A stretch of DNA of 9,473 bases from an uncultured Alphaproteobacteria bacterium (GCA_903928755.1 CAIYSH010000420.1:1-9473), one strand, 5' to 3'; positions 1-7,446 are shown, counted from the stretch's first letter. The notes: generated by a model from the sequence alone, not told the origin. Translations and numbers: made by a program.

Positions 1-1947
1 GTCATGCGCCTGCTGAAGGCGCAAGGCACGCCGGAAAGGGATGTCATCCTGCTGATCACCGATGGTGAAGAAGCCGGCCTGCTGGGTGCCGCAGGCTTTT
101 TTGACCGTCATCCGCTCGCCGGGCATGTGGGCTTCATCATCAATATGGAAACCCGAGGAGGCGGCGGTGCCGCCCAGATGTTCCAGACCGGTGCGGATAA
201 TGGCGAGGTCATCAAGATGTTCGCCAAGGGCGCTGTGAGGCCCTCCTCCTCCTCCCTGGCGGTCTTCCTCTATGAGCACATGCCCAATGACACCGACTTC
301 ACCGTCTCCAAGGCGGCGGGGATAACCGGTCTGAATTTCGCCTTCATCGGTCGGCAGTTCGACTATCACTCGCCCACCTCCACCAGTGATAATCTGGATC
401 AGGGCAGTCTGCAGCACATGGGCGACCAGGCCTATTCCGCGGCAAGGGCGCTGGCCTTCACATCTGCCCTCCCCGGCAAGAGCCCGAACGTCGTCTATGC
501 CAACACCTTCGGATCGCATGTGCTGGCCTATCCCCAGCTGGCAGGCTGGGCCCTGCTGGCCGCCATCAGCGCCTGTCTGGCCCTGGGGGTCCACACCGCC
601 CGGCGCGCCGGCGTTTTCTTCTGGTCCGAAGCCGCGCGGGGGGGTGCCGGTGCGGTCTATCTGCTGCTGACCGGTGCCGCAGTCTTTCACCTCGCCCGGC
701 AACTGACGGGTGTCGGCTTCGGCTTCTTTGAACAGAGGCAATTGCTGGCCCAGGTCAACCGTTGGGAATTGACGCTGGCCCTGCTCGGAACGGCCCTGGT
801 CATCTACACAGCCAATGCAACCGCGACCGGCCGGTCGCGCTATACAGCAGCAGCCCTGGCCGCCGTGACCGGGATCGCATCCTGTGCCTTCGGGTTTGAT
901 CCGGTCGGCCTTGGCCTGGGTATCGGTGGGGCCCTGGTGGCCCTGATTGCCTTTGGCAAGCCGGCCGGGATCACGGGTGCCTGGACAGGGGTCTTGGGCA
1001 CAGCCTTGCTGGCGGCCTTCGTCGGCCAGATCCTGGCCCCGACCACCGCCTTCCTGATTGCATGGCCCCTGGCCATTGCTGCGGTCATCGGCGGTTTAAG
1101 CGGTATGGGCTATCGTCGCAGTGCCTGGATGACCCTGCCGACGGCGCTGGCCGCAGGTGCAGGTCTTGTCTGGGTGCTGGGCTTTGCCCACGGCGTTTTC
1201 CAGGGTCTGGACATGGTGGAACTCATGGCCCTGTTTGCCTGGATCTGTGGTCTGTTGATCTGGCCCCTGGTGCAGGACGATGACCGGGCGCCGGAATGGG
1301 CAGGCCTTGGACTGTTTGTCGCGGGCCTGGCCCTGGTCCTTGTCGTCCGGTTCGATACGCCGTGGACAGCCCGCCATCCCCAGGCGACCTTGATCACCTA
1401 TGTACAGGATAGCGACACGGCCAGGGCCTATCTTGCAACACCCATGTCCGTGCTGGATCCCTGGAGCCTCAAGGCCCTGACGGCCTATGGCGGAAAGCCG
1501 CAGCAGATGGACATTCCGGCCTTCGGACGGGGCAAGGCCTGGACCGCGACCGCGCCTTCCGTGCCCACAGACCTACCCAACTTCGCCCTGCAGGACCTCA
1601 GGGATGGATCCTATGCCCTGACTGTAACCCCCGCGCCGGGCAGCCGTAACATCGCCCTGGAAATGAACGCCGACACGGTCATCCAGTCGACCATACTGAA
1701 CGGCGGCCAGATCAAGGTGCTGGACAAGCCGGGCCAGACGACCCGCATCCGCCTCACCGCCATGCCCAGGGGTCTGGTGCTGACCTTCAGGCCCGTCGGC
1801 CCCGGAAAGCTGGCTCTCCGGTATTCCACCACGACAGAAGGCTGGCCATCAGGGGCCAAACCCCTGCCGCTGCGGGACAGGAAGACCATGGCCATCGACC
1901 TTTCGGACTCCACGACCGTGGTGGGGTCCAGGACCTTCAGCTGGTAG
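1..1947 (+). CDS. M28-family zinc aminopeptidase with multi-pass membrane region (5' end outside window)
   Basis: This is the 3' part of a membrane-bound metallopeptidase. The reading frame is open through base 1, so the first in-window ATG (base 4) is probably internal. Visible M28 signatures are TDGEEAG (bases 58-78, catalytic and zinc-binding Glu), NMETRG (142-159, zinc ligand Glu) and DYHSPTSTSDN (361-393, zinc ligand His). The earlier HxD zinc motif must lie upstream. After the peptidase domain come about eight or nine hydrophobic segments between roughly bases 530 and 1350, then a soluble C-terminal domain of about 190 residues that I do not recognise. This order (M28, membrane bundle, C-terminal domain) resembles eukaryotic ERMP1/Fxna and vacuolar Pff1 peptidases and their bacterial relatives. 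The peptidase domain is probably periplasmic, cleaving N-terminal residues from peptides; the substrate is unknown. arsC follows after 9 bp, suggesting cotranscription. The family call is firm; the role is open. Confidence 0.9.
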   Translation, partial: VMRLLKAQGTPERDVILLITDGEEAGLLGAAGFFDRHPLAGHVGFIINMETRGGGGAAQMFQTGADNGEVIKMFAKGAVRPSSSSLAVFLYEHMPNDTDFTVSKAAGITGLNFAFIGRQFDYHSPTSTSDNLDQGSLQHMGDQAYSAARALAFTSALPGKSPNVVYANTFGSHVLAYPQLAGWALLAAISACLALGVHTARRAGVFFWSEAARGGAGAVYLLLTGAAVFHLARQLTGVGFGFFEQRQLLAQVNRWELTLALLGTALVIYTANATATGRSRYTAAALAAVTGIASCAFGFDPVGLGLGIGGALVALIAFGKPAGITGAWTGVLGTALLAAFVGQILAPTTAFLIAWPLAIAAVIGGLSGMGYRRSAWMTLPTALAAGAGLVWVLGFAHGVFQGLDMVELMALFAWICGLLIWPLVQDDDRAPEWAGLGLFVAGLALVLVVRFDTPWTARHPQATLITYVQDSDTARAYLATPMSVLDPWSLKALTAYGGKPQQMDIPAFGRGKAWTATAPSVPTDLPNFALQDLRDGSYALTVTPAPGSRNIALEMNADTVIQSTILNGGQIKVLDKPGQTTRIRLTAMPRGLVLTFRPVGPGKLALRYSTTTEGWPSGAKPLPLRDRKTMAIDLSDSTTVVGSRTFSW

Positions 1948-1956
1948 GAAACGCCC

Positions 1957-2307
1957 ATGGCTGAAGTCATCATCTATCACAATCCCGGTTGTGGCACGTC
2001 GCGCAACACCCTGTCCCTGATCCGGGAAAAGGGTATCGAGCCCCGGGTGATCGAATATCTGAAGGTCGGCTGGACGGAAGCCCAGCTCAAGGACCTGGCA
2101 GCCCGCACCGGGGGCAGGCTGCAGGACCTGCTGCGCGTGCGCGGCACCCAGGCAGAGGCACAGGGCCTCACAGACCCGTCCGTTCCGGAGGCCGTGCTGT
2201 TGAAGGCCATGGTCGCCGATCCGGTCCTTGTAAACCGACCCATCGTAGCCACCGCCAGGGGCGCAGCCCTCTGCCGCCCCATGGAACGGGTGCTTGACCT
2301 GATCTGA
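1957..2307 (+). CDS. arsC: Arsenate reductase, glutaredoxin-dependent ArsC type
   Basis: A 116-residue cytoplasmic thioredoxin-fold reductase. The N-terminal motif HNPGCGTSRNT carries the catalytic Cys at residue 12. The three arginines that bind the oxyanion in the E. coli R773 enzyme are present at the same numbers: R60 (DLLR), R94 (NRPIV) and R107 (LCRP). In the known family, Cys12 attacks arsenate and glutathione/glutaredoxin completes reduction to arsenite. The protein stops just after the LCRPxExVLDL motif, so it lacks the roughly 25-residue tail of the plasmid enzyme, which is common in chromosomal members. The ATG has a good ribosome binding site (AGGAA, 1946-1950, spacing 6) that overlaps the TAG stop of the upstream peptidase, pointing to coupled expression. 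No arsR, arsB or acr3 is in the window, so an arsenic role is inferred from the family only. A general redox role is possible. Confidence 0.93.
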   Translation: MAEVIIYHNPGCGTSRNTLSLIREKGIEPRVIEYLKVGWTEAQLKDLAARTGGRLQDLLRVRGTQAEAQGLTDPSVPEAVLLKAMVADPVLVNRPIVATARGAALCRPMERVLDLI

Positions 2308-2331
2308 CGAACTGACCGAGTCTGTCTGCCC

Positions 2332-3690
2332 ATGGCCGACTCCGATCCCGAACGAGCCCGCGACAGGAAACCTGTCAGCCTGATCCTGGCGATGATCACC
2401 GTTGGCATGGCCGGATTGGGTGTAATTGGCCTGGACCGCCAGGCGATGGCACGGTTGCCCCCCGCATCGGACCCCGTCCCGCTGGAGGCCCTTCAGCACC
2501 AGGCCTTTCTGGAAGCCGAGGCGATTCCCGGTTTCGGACACCCGGAACACATGAAAATCCAGCTTGGCCGGGACGAATCCGTGCAGGCGGCCATCCTCCG
2601 CACCGGGATCGGTCCTGACGACGCCAGGGATCTGATCTCCACCCTGACACCCGTGCTGGATGGCGCACATGTGCCGTCTGGCTTGACCCTGGATTTTGCC
2701 ATAGCCCGCCGACGGGGTGGGGATGAAGCCATGCGGCTCATCGGTCTGTCCTTCCGGACGGGCCCTGCGACCACGATTTCCGTGACACGGACCTTTGACG
2801 GAGCCCTTCGCCTGCGAACCCTTGCAGAGACGATCCGGGCCGAACGGACGGTCGCCACGGGGGCCATGAATGGATCGCTTGCGGAAACCGCAGCTTCCCT
2901 GGGGGCTGGCCCCACCATCACCGACCAGATGGTCCGGCTCTTCGGCCACAGGATCGACTTCGACCGTGACCTGAAATTGGGCGACAGTGTCGACCTGATC
3001 TATGACCGGGCGGTCACGGCAAGTGGCAGAACAGTGCAGACCGGCGACCTGATCTATGCCGCCATAAAGGGCATCAGATTCTATCGGTTCGAGCATGGCG
3101 GCAGGACTGACTATTTCGACGCCAGGGGTGAAAACATCCGCGGCTTCCTGCTGCGGACGCCTGTGGCAGGCGGAGCCATGACCTCTGGCTTTGGCATGCG
3201 TCGACACCCGATCCTTGGCTATAACCGCATGCACCAGGGAATTGATTTCTCGGCCGGCACCGGGACCCCGGTCCTGGCCGCGGGAACCGGTATCGTCGAG
3301 GAGGCCGGGCCCTGGGGGGGATATGGAAACTGGCTTAAAATCCGGCACGCGGGCGGATGGGCCACAGGCTATGGTCACCTTCTGAAATTTGCCTCGGGTA
3401 TCCGGCCAGGTCAGCTGGTGCAACAGGGCCAGCTGGTGGCCTATGCCGGAACGACAGGCCTCTCGACCGGCCCCCACCTGCACTATGAAATCTGGCTGAA
3501 CGGCAATCGGGTTGATCCGCTCAAGGCAAATGTTCCGCAGGGCATCGCCCTGACCGGTGCCGACCTGGAAGCCTTCCAGAGGGAAAGGACCCGGATCGAC
3601 AACATGCTTCTTCAGGGGTCGGTAGACCTGTCAGAAGATCCGTCGCGAAGGATCGCAGAAACGGAACCCATGATCGCGCTGCGGCGATAG
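2332..3690 (+). CDS. M23-family (LytM/MepM-like) peptidoglycan endopeptidase
   Basis: A 452-residue envelope protein predicted to cleave peptidoglycan cross-links. Residues 1-15 are charged and 16-34 form one hydrophobic segment, best read as an uncleaved inner-membrane anchor. The middle (about 70-270) resembles the OapA/LysM-like and linker domains of E. coli MepM, including the stretches FGHRIDFDRDLKLGDS and FLLRTPVAGG. The catalytic domain spans about 283-400 with an intact zinc site: H301 and D305 (HQGID), H384 (GPHLHYE), and the likely catalytic H349 (GYGHL). All active-site residues are present, so it should be an active enzyme rather than a regulatory LytM factor. The ATG at 2332 is the only standard start codon after the in-frame arsC stop at 2305-2307, but it has no clear Shine-Dalgarno sequence, so reinitiation after arsC (24-bp gap) is plausible. 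The C-terminal 50 residues are polar and unassigned. MepM-like is a resemblance call; orthology is not shown. Confidence 0.93.
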   Translation: MADSDPERARDRKPVSLILAMITVGMAGLGVIGLDRQAMARLPPASDPVPLEALQHQAFLEAEAIPGFGHPEHMKIQLGRDESVQAAILRTGIGPDDARDLISTLTPVLDGAHVPSGLTLDFAIARRRGGDEAMRLIGLSFRTGPATTISVTRTFDGALRLRTLAETIRAERTVATGAMNGSLAETAASLGAGPTITDQMVRLFGHRIDFDRDLKLGDSVDLIYDRAVTASGRTVQTGDLIYAAIKGIRFYRFEHGGRTDYFDARGENIRGFLLRTPVAGGAMTSGFGMRRHPILGYNRMHQGIDFSAGTGTPVLAAGTGIVEEAGPWGGYGNWLKIRHAGGWATGYGHLLKFASGIRPGQLVQQGQLVAYAGTTGLSTGPHLHYEIWLNGNRVDPLKANVPQGIALTGADLEAFQRERTRIDNMLLQGSVDLSEDPSRRIAETEPMIALRR

Positions 3691-3703
3691 GACCGGCCAA
3701 ATG

Positions 3704-3732
3704 AAAAAGGGCTCCACCTTACAGTGGAGCCC
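3704..3732 (-). terminator. Rho-independent terminator of the minus-strand dehydrogenase gene
   Basis: A perfect 9-bp stem pairs 3709-3717 (GGGCTCCAC) with 3724-3732 (GTGGAGCCC) around a 6-nt loop. Read on the minus strand it is followed at once by five T (3708-3704), so it is a proper intrinsic terminator for the gene ending at 3756. On the plus strand the hairpin comes 18 bp after the peptidase stop but no T-run follows, so it may only partly stop transcription arriving from that side. Confidence 0.88.
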
Positions 3733-3755
3733 CGACTTCATCCCGACGGGATCGA

Positions 3756-4838
3756 TCAGTCGAACATGATGACCGAACGGGCCAGTTCGCCGCGCTTCAT
3801 GTCCGCGAAGCCTTCATTGACCTGTTCCAGCTTGATGCGCTGGGAGATCATCTGATCAAGCTTCAGCTTGCCGTTCATGTAGAAATCGACCAGCCGAGGC
3901 ATGTCGACGGGGAACCGGTTGGAGCCCATCATCGACCCCTGCAGCTTCTTTTCGCCGAGGAAGGCGGCACCTGGCAGGGTGATGGACTGACCGATCGGGA
4001 TCATGCCGATGATGTTGGCCGTGCCGCCACGACGCAGCATGTTGAAGGCCTGCTCGGCTGTCTTGGACAGGCCGATGGCTTCGAAGGAGTGATGCACACC
4101 CCCCTTGGTCATTTCGAGCACTTCCTTGACCGCATCGGTCTGGGACGCATCGATGAAATCCGTCGCGCCGAATTCACGGGCAAGATTGCTCTTGGAAGAG
4201 ACCATGTCGACAGCGATGATCCGACCTGCACCGGCAATGGCTGCACCATTGATGGCCGACAGGCCGACGCCGCCACAGCCGATGACAACGACCGTTTCGC
4301 CCGGACGGACGCTGGACGTGTGGATGGCAGCCCCGACGCCGGTCATGACCGAGCAGCCGATGAGGGCGGCGCGATCCAGCGGCATGTCCTTGCGGATCGA
4401 GACGCAGGCATGCTCGTGGATCAGCATGTATTCGGCAAAAGAAGACAGGTTCAGGAACTGCGGCAGGGGACGGCCACCCTGGCTCAGGCGGGGTTCCTCG
4501 TCCGCATCGCGCTTGGTTTCCGGCGAAACGCAGAGCGACAGGTGCCCGGTCAGGCACTGATCGCAGTGTCCGCAATAGGCCGACAGGCAGGTGATGACGT
4601 GATCGCCGACCTTTACGGTGCGGACTTCGGAGCCGACGGCTTCGACAACACCGGCGCTCTCATGACCCAGAACGGCCGGAAGCGGGTGGGGATAGGAGCC
4701 TTCCATGAAGTGCAGGTCGGAATGGCACAGGCCAGCAGCGGCGGTGCGGATCAGGACCTCATGCGGGCCGGGCTTGTTGATCTGGACGTCTTCGATCTGA
4801 AGCGGCTTGCCCACTTCGCGCAATACGGCGGCCTTCAT
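3756..4838 (-). CDS. Zinc-dependent medium-chain alcohol dehydrogenase
   Basis: A 360-residue cytoplasmic NAD(H)-linked oxidoreductase of the long-chain MDR type (class I/III ADH-like). Catalytic zinc ligands are C38 (GLCHSD), H59 with E60 (GHES) and C162 (GCSVMTG). The structural zinc site is the four-cysteine lobe C89, C92, C95 and C103. The Rossmann motif GCGGVG (187-192) is followed by D211, which favours NAD over NADP. The frame stays open further upstream to a TTG at 4892 and an ATG at 4853. I chose the ATG at 4838 because the protein then begins MKAAVLREVG, as family members do, and because GGGGAGA (4851-4845) sits 6 nt before it. An acyl-CoA synthetase lies upstream on the same strand, which fits oxidation of an alcohol toward an activated acid. 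No aldehyde dehydrogenase is in the window. Substrate is unknown; a glutathione-dependent formaldehyde role cannot be assigned. Confidence 0.93.
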   Translation of the reverse strand: MKAAVLREVGKPLQIEDVQINKPGPHEVLIRTAAAGLCHSDLHFMEGSYPHPLPAVLGHESAGVVEAVGSEVRTVKVGDHVITCLSAYCGHCDQCLTGHLSLCVSPETKRDADEEPRLSQGGRPLPQFLNLSSFAEYMLIHEHACVSIRKDMPLDRAALIGCSVMTGVGAAIHTSSVRPGETVVVIGCGGVGLSAINGAAIAGAGRIIAVDMVSSKSNLAREFGATDFIDASQTDAVKEVLEMTKGGVHHSFEAIGLSKTAEQAFNMLRRGGTANIIGMIPIGQSITLPGAAFLGEKKLQGSMMGSNRFPVDMPRLVDFYMNGKLKLDQMISQRIKLEQVNEGFADMKRGELARSVIMFD

Positions 4839-4844
4839 GTGTCG

Positions 4845-4851
4845 TCTCCCC
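4845..4851 (-). promoter_or_regulatory. Ribosome binding site that decides the dehydrogenase start
   Basis: GGGGAGA on the minus strand lies 6 nt before the ATG at 4838. It overlaps codons of the longer open frame that reaches TTG 4892, so it argues for the shorter 360-residue product. Confidence 0.7.
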
Positions 4852-4875
4852 ATGTCGCCCGGTTTCGGACGGGTT

Positions 4876-4898
4876 AAAAAAGCCGGGCTCAATCCCGC
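4876..4898 (-). terminator. Weak intrinsic terminator-like hairpin between acyl-CoA synthetase and dehydrogenase
   Basis: Read on the minus strand, a 4-bp GC stem (CGGG/CCCG, 4897-4894 with 4887-4884, loop of 6) can gain one more G-C pair across a bulge and is followed by six T (4881-4876) after two bases. The stem is short but the T-run is good. If functional, it would reduce readthrough from the acyl-CoA synthetase, and the dehydrogenase would need its own promoter or depend on leaky termination. I saw no convincing promoter in the remaining gap. Confidence 0.45.
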
Positions 4899-4926
4899 AC
4901 TTCCCAGATCGACAGCTTATCGCCGT

Positions 4927-4979
4927 TCAGGTGAGACGCGCTAGGGATTTTCACCCGGGGTGCCTACGAGGTCACCTGA
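4927..4979. repeat. 8-bp inverted repeat spanning the acyl-CoA synthetase stop codon
   Basis: TCAGGTGA (4927-4934) and its exact reverse complement TCACCTGA (4972-4979) are separated by 37 bp. The spacer contains the stop codon (4964-4966) and a small palindrome, CACCCGGGGTG (4952-4962). No T-run follows on either strand, so it does not look like a terminator. It could stabilise the 3' end of the upstream message or arise by chance. Confidence 0.35.
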
Positions 4980-6574
4980 TTTCGCAGTTCGCGCTTGAGC
5001 ACTTTTCCAGTGGGGCCGATGGGCAGGGAGTCCACAATCCGCACCTCATCGGGGGTCCACCATTTGGCAACCCGGGTCGACACATGGGTTTTCAGCTCTT
5101 CCGGATCTACCTCATGGTTCGGGCGCAGCACCACCAGAAGCAGGGGCCGTTCGTCCCATTTGGGGTGGGGGATACCAATGGCTGCAGCCATGGCGACGGC
5201 CGGATGGGAGGACACGGCGTCCTCGAGATCCAGGGTGGAAATCCACTCTCCCCCAGACTTGATCACATCCTTGGCCCTGTCTGTGAGCCGCAGATAACCC
5301 TCTTCGTCCAGGGTGGCGATGTCGCCCGTGTCAAACCAGCCATCGGCGAGGAAAACGTCAGCGCCTTCGTTCTTGAAATAGGCCGAGGATACCCAGGGCC
5401 CCCGGACCTGCAGGGCCCCTGAACTCTTGCCGTCGCAAGGCTGGATCCGCCCGTCTTCGCCCATGATCCGCATTTCCACGCCCCAACCGCCGCGCCCCTG
5501 CTTCTGCTTGCGGGCCAGGGCGGCAGCCGCATCCTCGCCGGCATGTTTTGCAAGCGGGGTATTTATGACCCCCATGGGACTGGTCTCCGTCATGCCCCAG
5601 ATCTGCCTGACATCTGCGCCCAGCATGTCCTGGACCCGGCTGATCAGGGATGCGGTCGGGGCAGATCCGCCCACCGCCAGGGTCCTTACCGAAGTCAGCT
5701 TTTCGCCGATCTGGTCCAGATGATCCAGCACGCCCACCCAGATGGTCGGCACCCCCAGAAGGAAGGTCGGCTTCTCTGCAACGGCCAGTTCACAGATCGA
5801 AGGCCCATCCAGATTACGACCCGGCAGGATCAGCTTGGCCCCCACCAGGGGTGCCGCATAGGGGGTGCACCAGGCATTGGCATGATACATCTGGGCGCAG
5901 GGCAGGACCGCAGACGTGGCCCCGAGATCAAAGCAGTCGGGCTGGACCAGGGCCATGGCGTGCAGGACGGTGGACCGGTGCGAATACAGCACGCCCTTGG
6001 GATTTCCCGTGGTGCCGGATGTGTAGCAGAGCCCCGACGCCTGACGTTCATCGATCTCAGGCCAGACATAGTCGGGGGAATGGGCGGCGATCAGGTCCTC
6101 ATAGACCAGGGTCCCGGCGGGCGATTCCTGCGGCAGGTGATCCCGGTCTGTCATGGCCACCAGGGTTTTGACCGTCTTCAGCTGGGGGGAGATATCCCGG
6201 ACCAGGTCTCCAAAGGTAATGTCAAACAGCAGGATGGCATCTTCGGCATGGTTGGCGACCCATGCGACCTGATCCGGATGCAGGCGCGGATTGATGGTGT
6301 GAAGGATGGCACCCATGCCCGTGACGGCATAGTAAAGCTCGAAGTGCCGGTGCGTGGACCAGGCCAGGGTCGCCACCCGATCGCCGGGCTTGATACCCAG
6401 TGCCGTGAGGGCGTTGGCCATGCGCTTGGCCCGGACCAGGGCACGGGCATAGTCATAGCGGAACATGGGGCCTTCGACGGTCCGGACCACCACCTCGCGG
6501 TCCCCGTGATACCGGGCCGCATATTCCAGGATCGAAGGCAGGCTGAGCGCCCGCTCCATCATCAGGGCCTGCAT
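4964..6574 (-). CDS. Fatty-acid/acyl-CoA synthetase (AMP-forming, ANL superfamily)
   Basis: A 536-residue cytoplasmic ligase that activates a carboxylic acid with ATP to an acyl-adenylate and then to an acyl-CoA. All core motifs are intact: YTSGTTGNPKG (184-194, phosphate-binding loop), GMTE (327-330), GWFDTGD (412-418), the hinge region RAKDVIKSGGEWIS (433-446) and the C-terminal PTGKVLKREL (521-530), whose Lys is the adenylation lysine. The length and the PxWVSSAYFKN-like region resemble the medium-chain AlkK / methylthiopropionyl-CoA ligase (DmdB) group more than classic FadD, so I leave the symbol blank. The ATG at 6574 has a strong ribosome binding site (GAGAGGA, 6587-6581, spacing 6). 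In-frame ATGs at codons 5 and 6 fit less well. It lies 68 bp after fkbM and 125 bp before the dehydrogenase, on the same strand. Its leader can fold over the ribosome binding site (see the hairpin at 6583-6622). Chain length and substrate are not readable. Confidence 0.93.
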   Translation of the reverse strand: MQALMMERALSLPSILEYAARYHGDREVVVRTVEGPMFRYDYARALVRAKRMANALTALGIKPGDRVATLAWSTHRHFELYYAVTGMGAILHTINPRLHPDQVAWVANHAEDAILLFDITFGDLVRDISPQLKTVKTLVAMTDRDHLPQESPAGTLVYEDLIAAHSPDYVWPEIDERQASGLCYTSGTTGNPKGVLYSHRSTVLHAMALVQPDCFDLGATSAVLPCAQMYHANAWCTPYAAPLVGAKLILPGRNLDGPSICELAVAEKPTFLLGVPTIWVGVLDHLDQIGEKLTSVRTLAVGGSAPTASLISRVQDMLGADVRQIWGMTETSPMGVINTPLAKHAGEDAAAALARKQKQGRGGWGVEMRIMGEDGRIQPCDGKSSGALQVRGPWVSSAYFKNEGADVFLADGWFDTGDIATLDEEGYLRLTDRAKDVIKSGGEWISTLDLEDAVSSHPAVAMAAAIGIPHPKWDERPLLLVVLRPNHEVDPEELKTHVSTRVAKWWTPDEVRIVDSLPIGPTGKVLKRELRNQVTS

Positions 6575-6582
6575 GTGGTTTC

Positions 6583-6622
6583 CTCTCCCTTGATCTCTTT
6601 GGTCAGAGATTTAGAGGGGGAG
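6583..6622 (-). promoter_or_regulatory. Leader hairpin that can mask the acyl-CoA synthetase ribosome binding site
   Basis: On the minus strand, CTCCCCCT (6622-6615) can pair with AGGGAGAG (6590-6583), 7 of 8 positions. Within it ATCTCT (6610-6605) pairs perfectly with AGAGAT (6598-6593) around a 6-nt loop. An internal loop separates the two helices. The outer arm covers most of the Shine-Dalgarno sequence of the gene starting at 6574. The pairing is seen in the sequence; a regulatory effect is inferred, and it requires transcription to start upstream of 6622. As DNA, the inner 6-bp inverted repeat could instead be an operator. Confidence 0.45.
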
Positions 6623-6642
6623 TCCCTTCAGGGCTAGGGGTC

Positions 6643-7446
6643 TTAGGCCGCCATTCGCGCCTTGAAGACACCGTCCGGAAGACGGGGGGCCCGGGTCGGA
6701 TGGACAAAGAAATAGTCCTTCCAGTCGGCCCCGGGCAGAACCGTGGTCCGCTCTTCCAGCCGGTCACCATTCAGGGCAAACATGCGGTAGCCACGGGACC
6801 GGAAGATATCGACCACCGCCTCGGCTGAACCCCCGAAGCGTTCGGCAAGCATGGCAGGGTGAATCTCGATCAGGACATGGGGATTGTCCCGATCCAGGAT
6901 CCCTTCTGCACCCTTCAGCGCCTTTTGTTCGGCCCCTTCGATATCCATGCGGATGAAGTCGACACGGCCCAGGCCATTTTCCCGGCAGTAATCGTCCAGG
7001 GTGACCACCGGCGTAGGTTGCAGCTCGACGCCCATGTCTTCGAGATCCGGGCGGACCTTGCCTTCCGGTGCCGCGTCGGCAAGGAAGGCATAGGCGCGGC
7101 CCATGCGCCCCGAAGTCTTTTTGGGCGTCACCAGGAGCATTTCGCCTGGCGCGTCCGAAACCGCAGCATGGACCGGACGAACCTGTCGGGCGATCCCGTG
7201 CCAAGCCAGGCACAGTTTGAGCACCTCAAAGGTAAACCCGGAGGGCTCAAAAGCATGGATCTGGGCCGACGGCGCGACCTGGGTCATGACATAGGAATGG
7301 CGGCCATCGCTGGCACCCACATGCAGACAAACCGGGGACCCGGACAGCAGGTCAGCCAGATAAGGCGTTTCGGGCTCGTGCTTGGCCCATCTCATATTGC
7401 GGCGCCAGGCGCGAAAGGCGTGGCTGATCACCCGAAGGGACGGCAT
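6643..7446 (-). CDS. FkbM-family SAM-dependent methyltransferase
   Basis: A 267-residue soluble protein with the FkbM methyltransferase pattern. Residues 43-50 (VGASDGRH) are the glycine-rich SAM-binding loop, 67-69 (FEP) end the second strand with the ribose-binding acid, and 163-173 (DFIRMDIEGAE) form the strongly diagnostic FkbM core, followed by LIEIHP (192-197). The first 35 residues are basic and aromatic, with no signal peptide or membrane helix. Family members usually O-methylate sugars, polysaccharides or natural products; no acceptor can be deduced here and no glycan genes are nearby. The ATG at 7446 has AAGAGGA (7461-7455) with 8-nt spacing. It lies 26 bp downstream of ubiG, so the two are probably cotranscribed. 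Two methyltransferases in tandem need not share a pathway. The family is clear; the function is unknown. Confidence 0.88.
   Translation of the reverse strand: MPSLRVISHAFRAWRRNMRWAKHEPETPYLADLLSGSPVCLHVGASDGRHSYVMTQVAPSAQIHAFEPSGFTFEVLKLCLAWHGIARQVRPVHAAVSDAPGEMLLVTPKKTSGRMGRAYAFLADAAPEGKVRPDLEDMGVELQPTPVVTLDDYCRENGLGRVDFIRMDIEGAEQKALKGAEGILDRDNPHVLIEIHPAMLAERFGGSAEAVVDIFRSRGYRMFALNGDRLEERTTVLPGADWKDYFFVHPTRAPRLPDGVFKARMAA

Noticed and set aside
1849..3483. 544-codon open frame on the minus strand
   Set aside because: It lies antisense to arsC and the M23 peptidase, both of which have complete family motifs. Its translation is low-complexity and Gly/Pro/His/Gln-rich, with no recognisable domain. 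Long antisense frames are common in high-GC coding DNA.
4089..4877. 262-codon plus-strand frame opposite the dehydrogenase
   Set aside because: Antisense shadow of a clear zinc alcohol dehydrogenase; no ribosome binding site and no domain.
4839..4892. Longer dehydrogenase start (TTG at 4892 or ATG at 4853)
   Set aside because: It would add up to 18 residues with no family counterpart, and the first part would be encoded by the terminator-like hairpin. A good ribosome binding site at 4851-4845 supports ATG 4838.
5543..6637. 364-codon open frame on the plus strand
   Set aside because: Entirely antisense to the acyl-CoA synthetase, whose ANL motifs are intact; composition is Gly/Arg/Gln/His-rich and no family is recognised.
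6614..6642. Intrinsic terminator for fkbM
   Set aside because: CCCTTCAGGG (6625-6634) can form only a tiny stem and there is no T-run on the minus strand after it, so I do not call a terminator.
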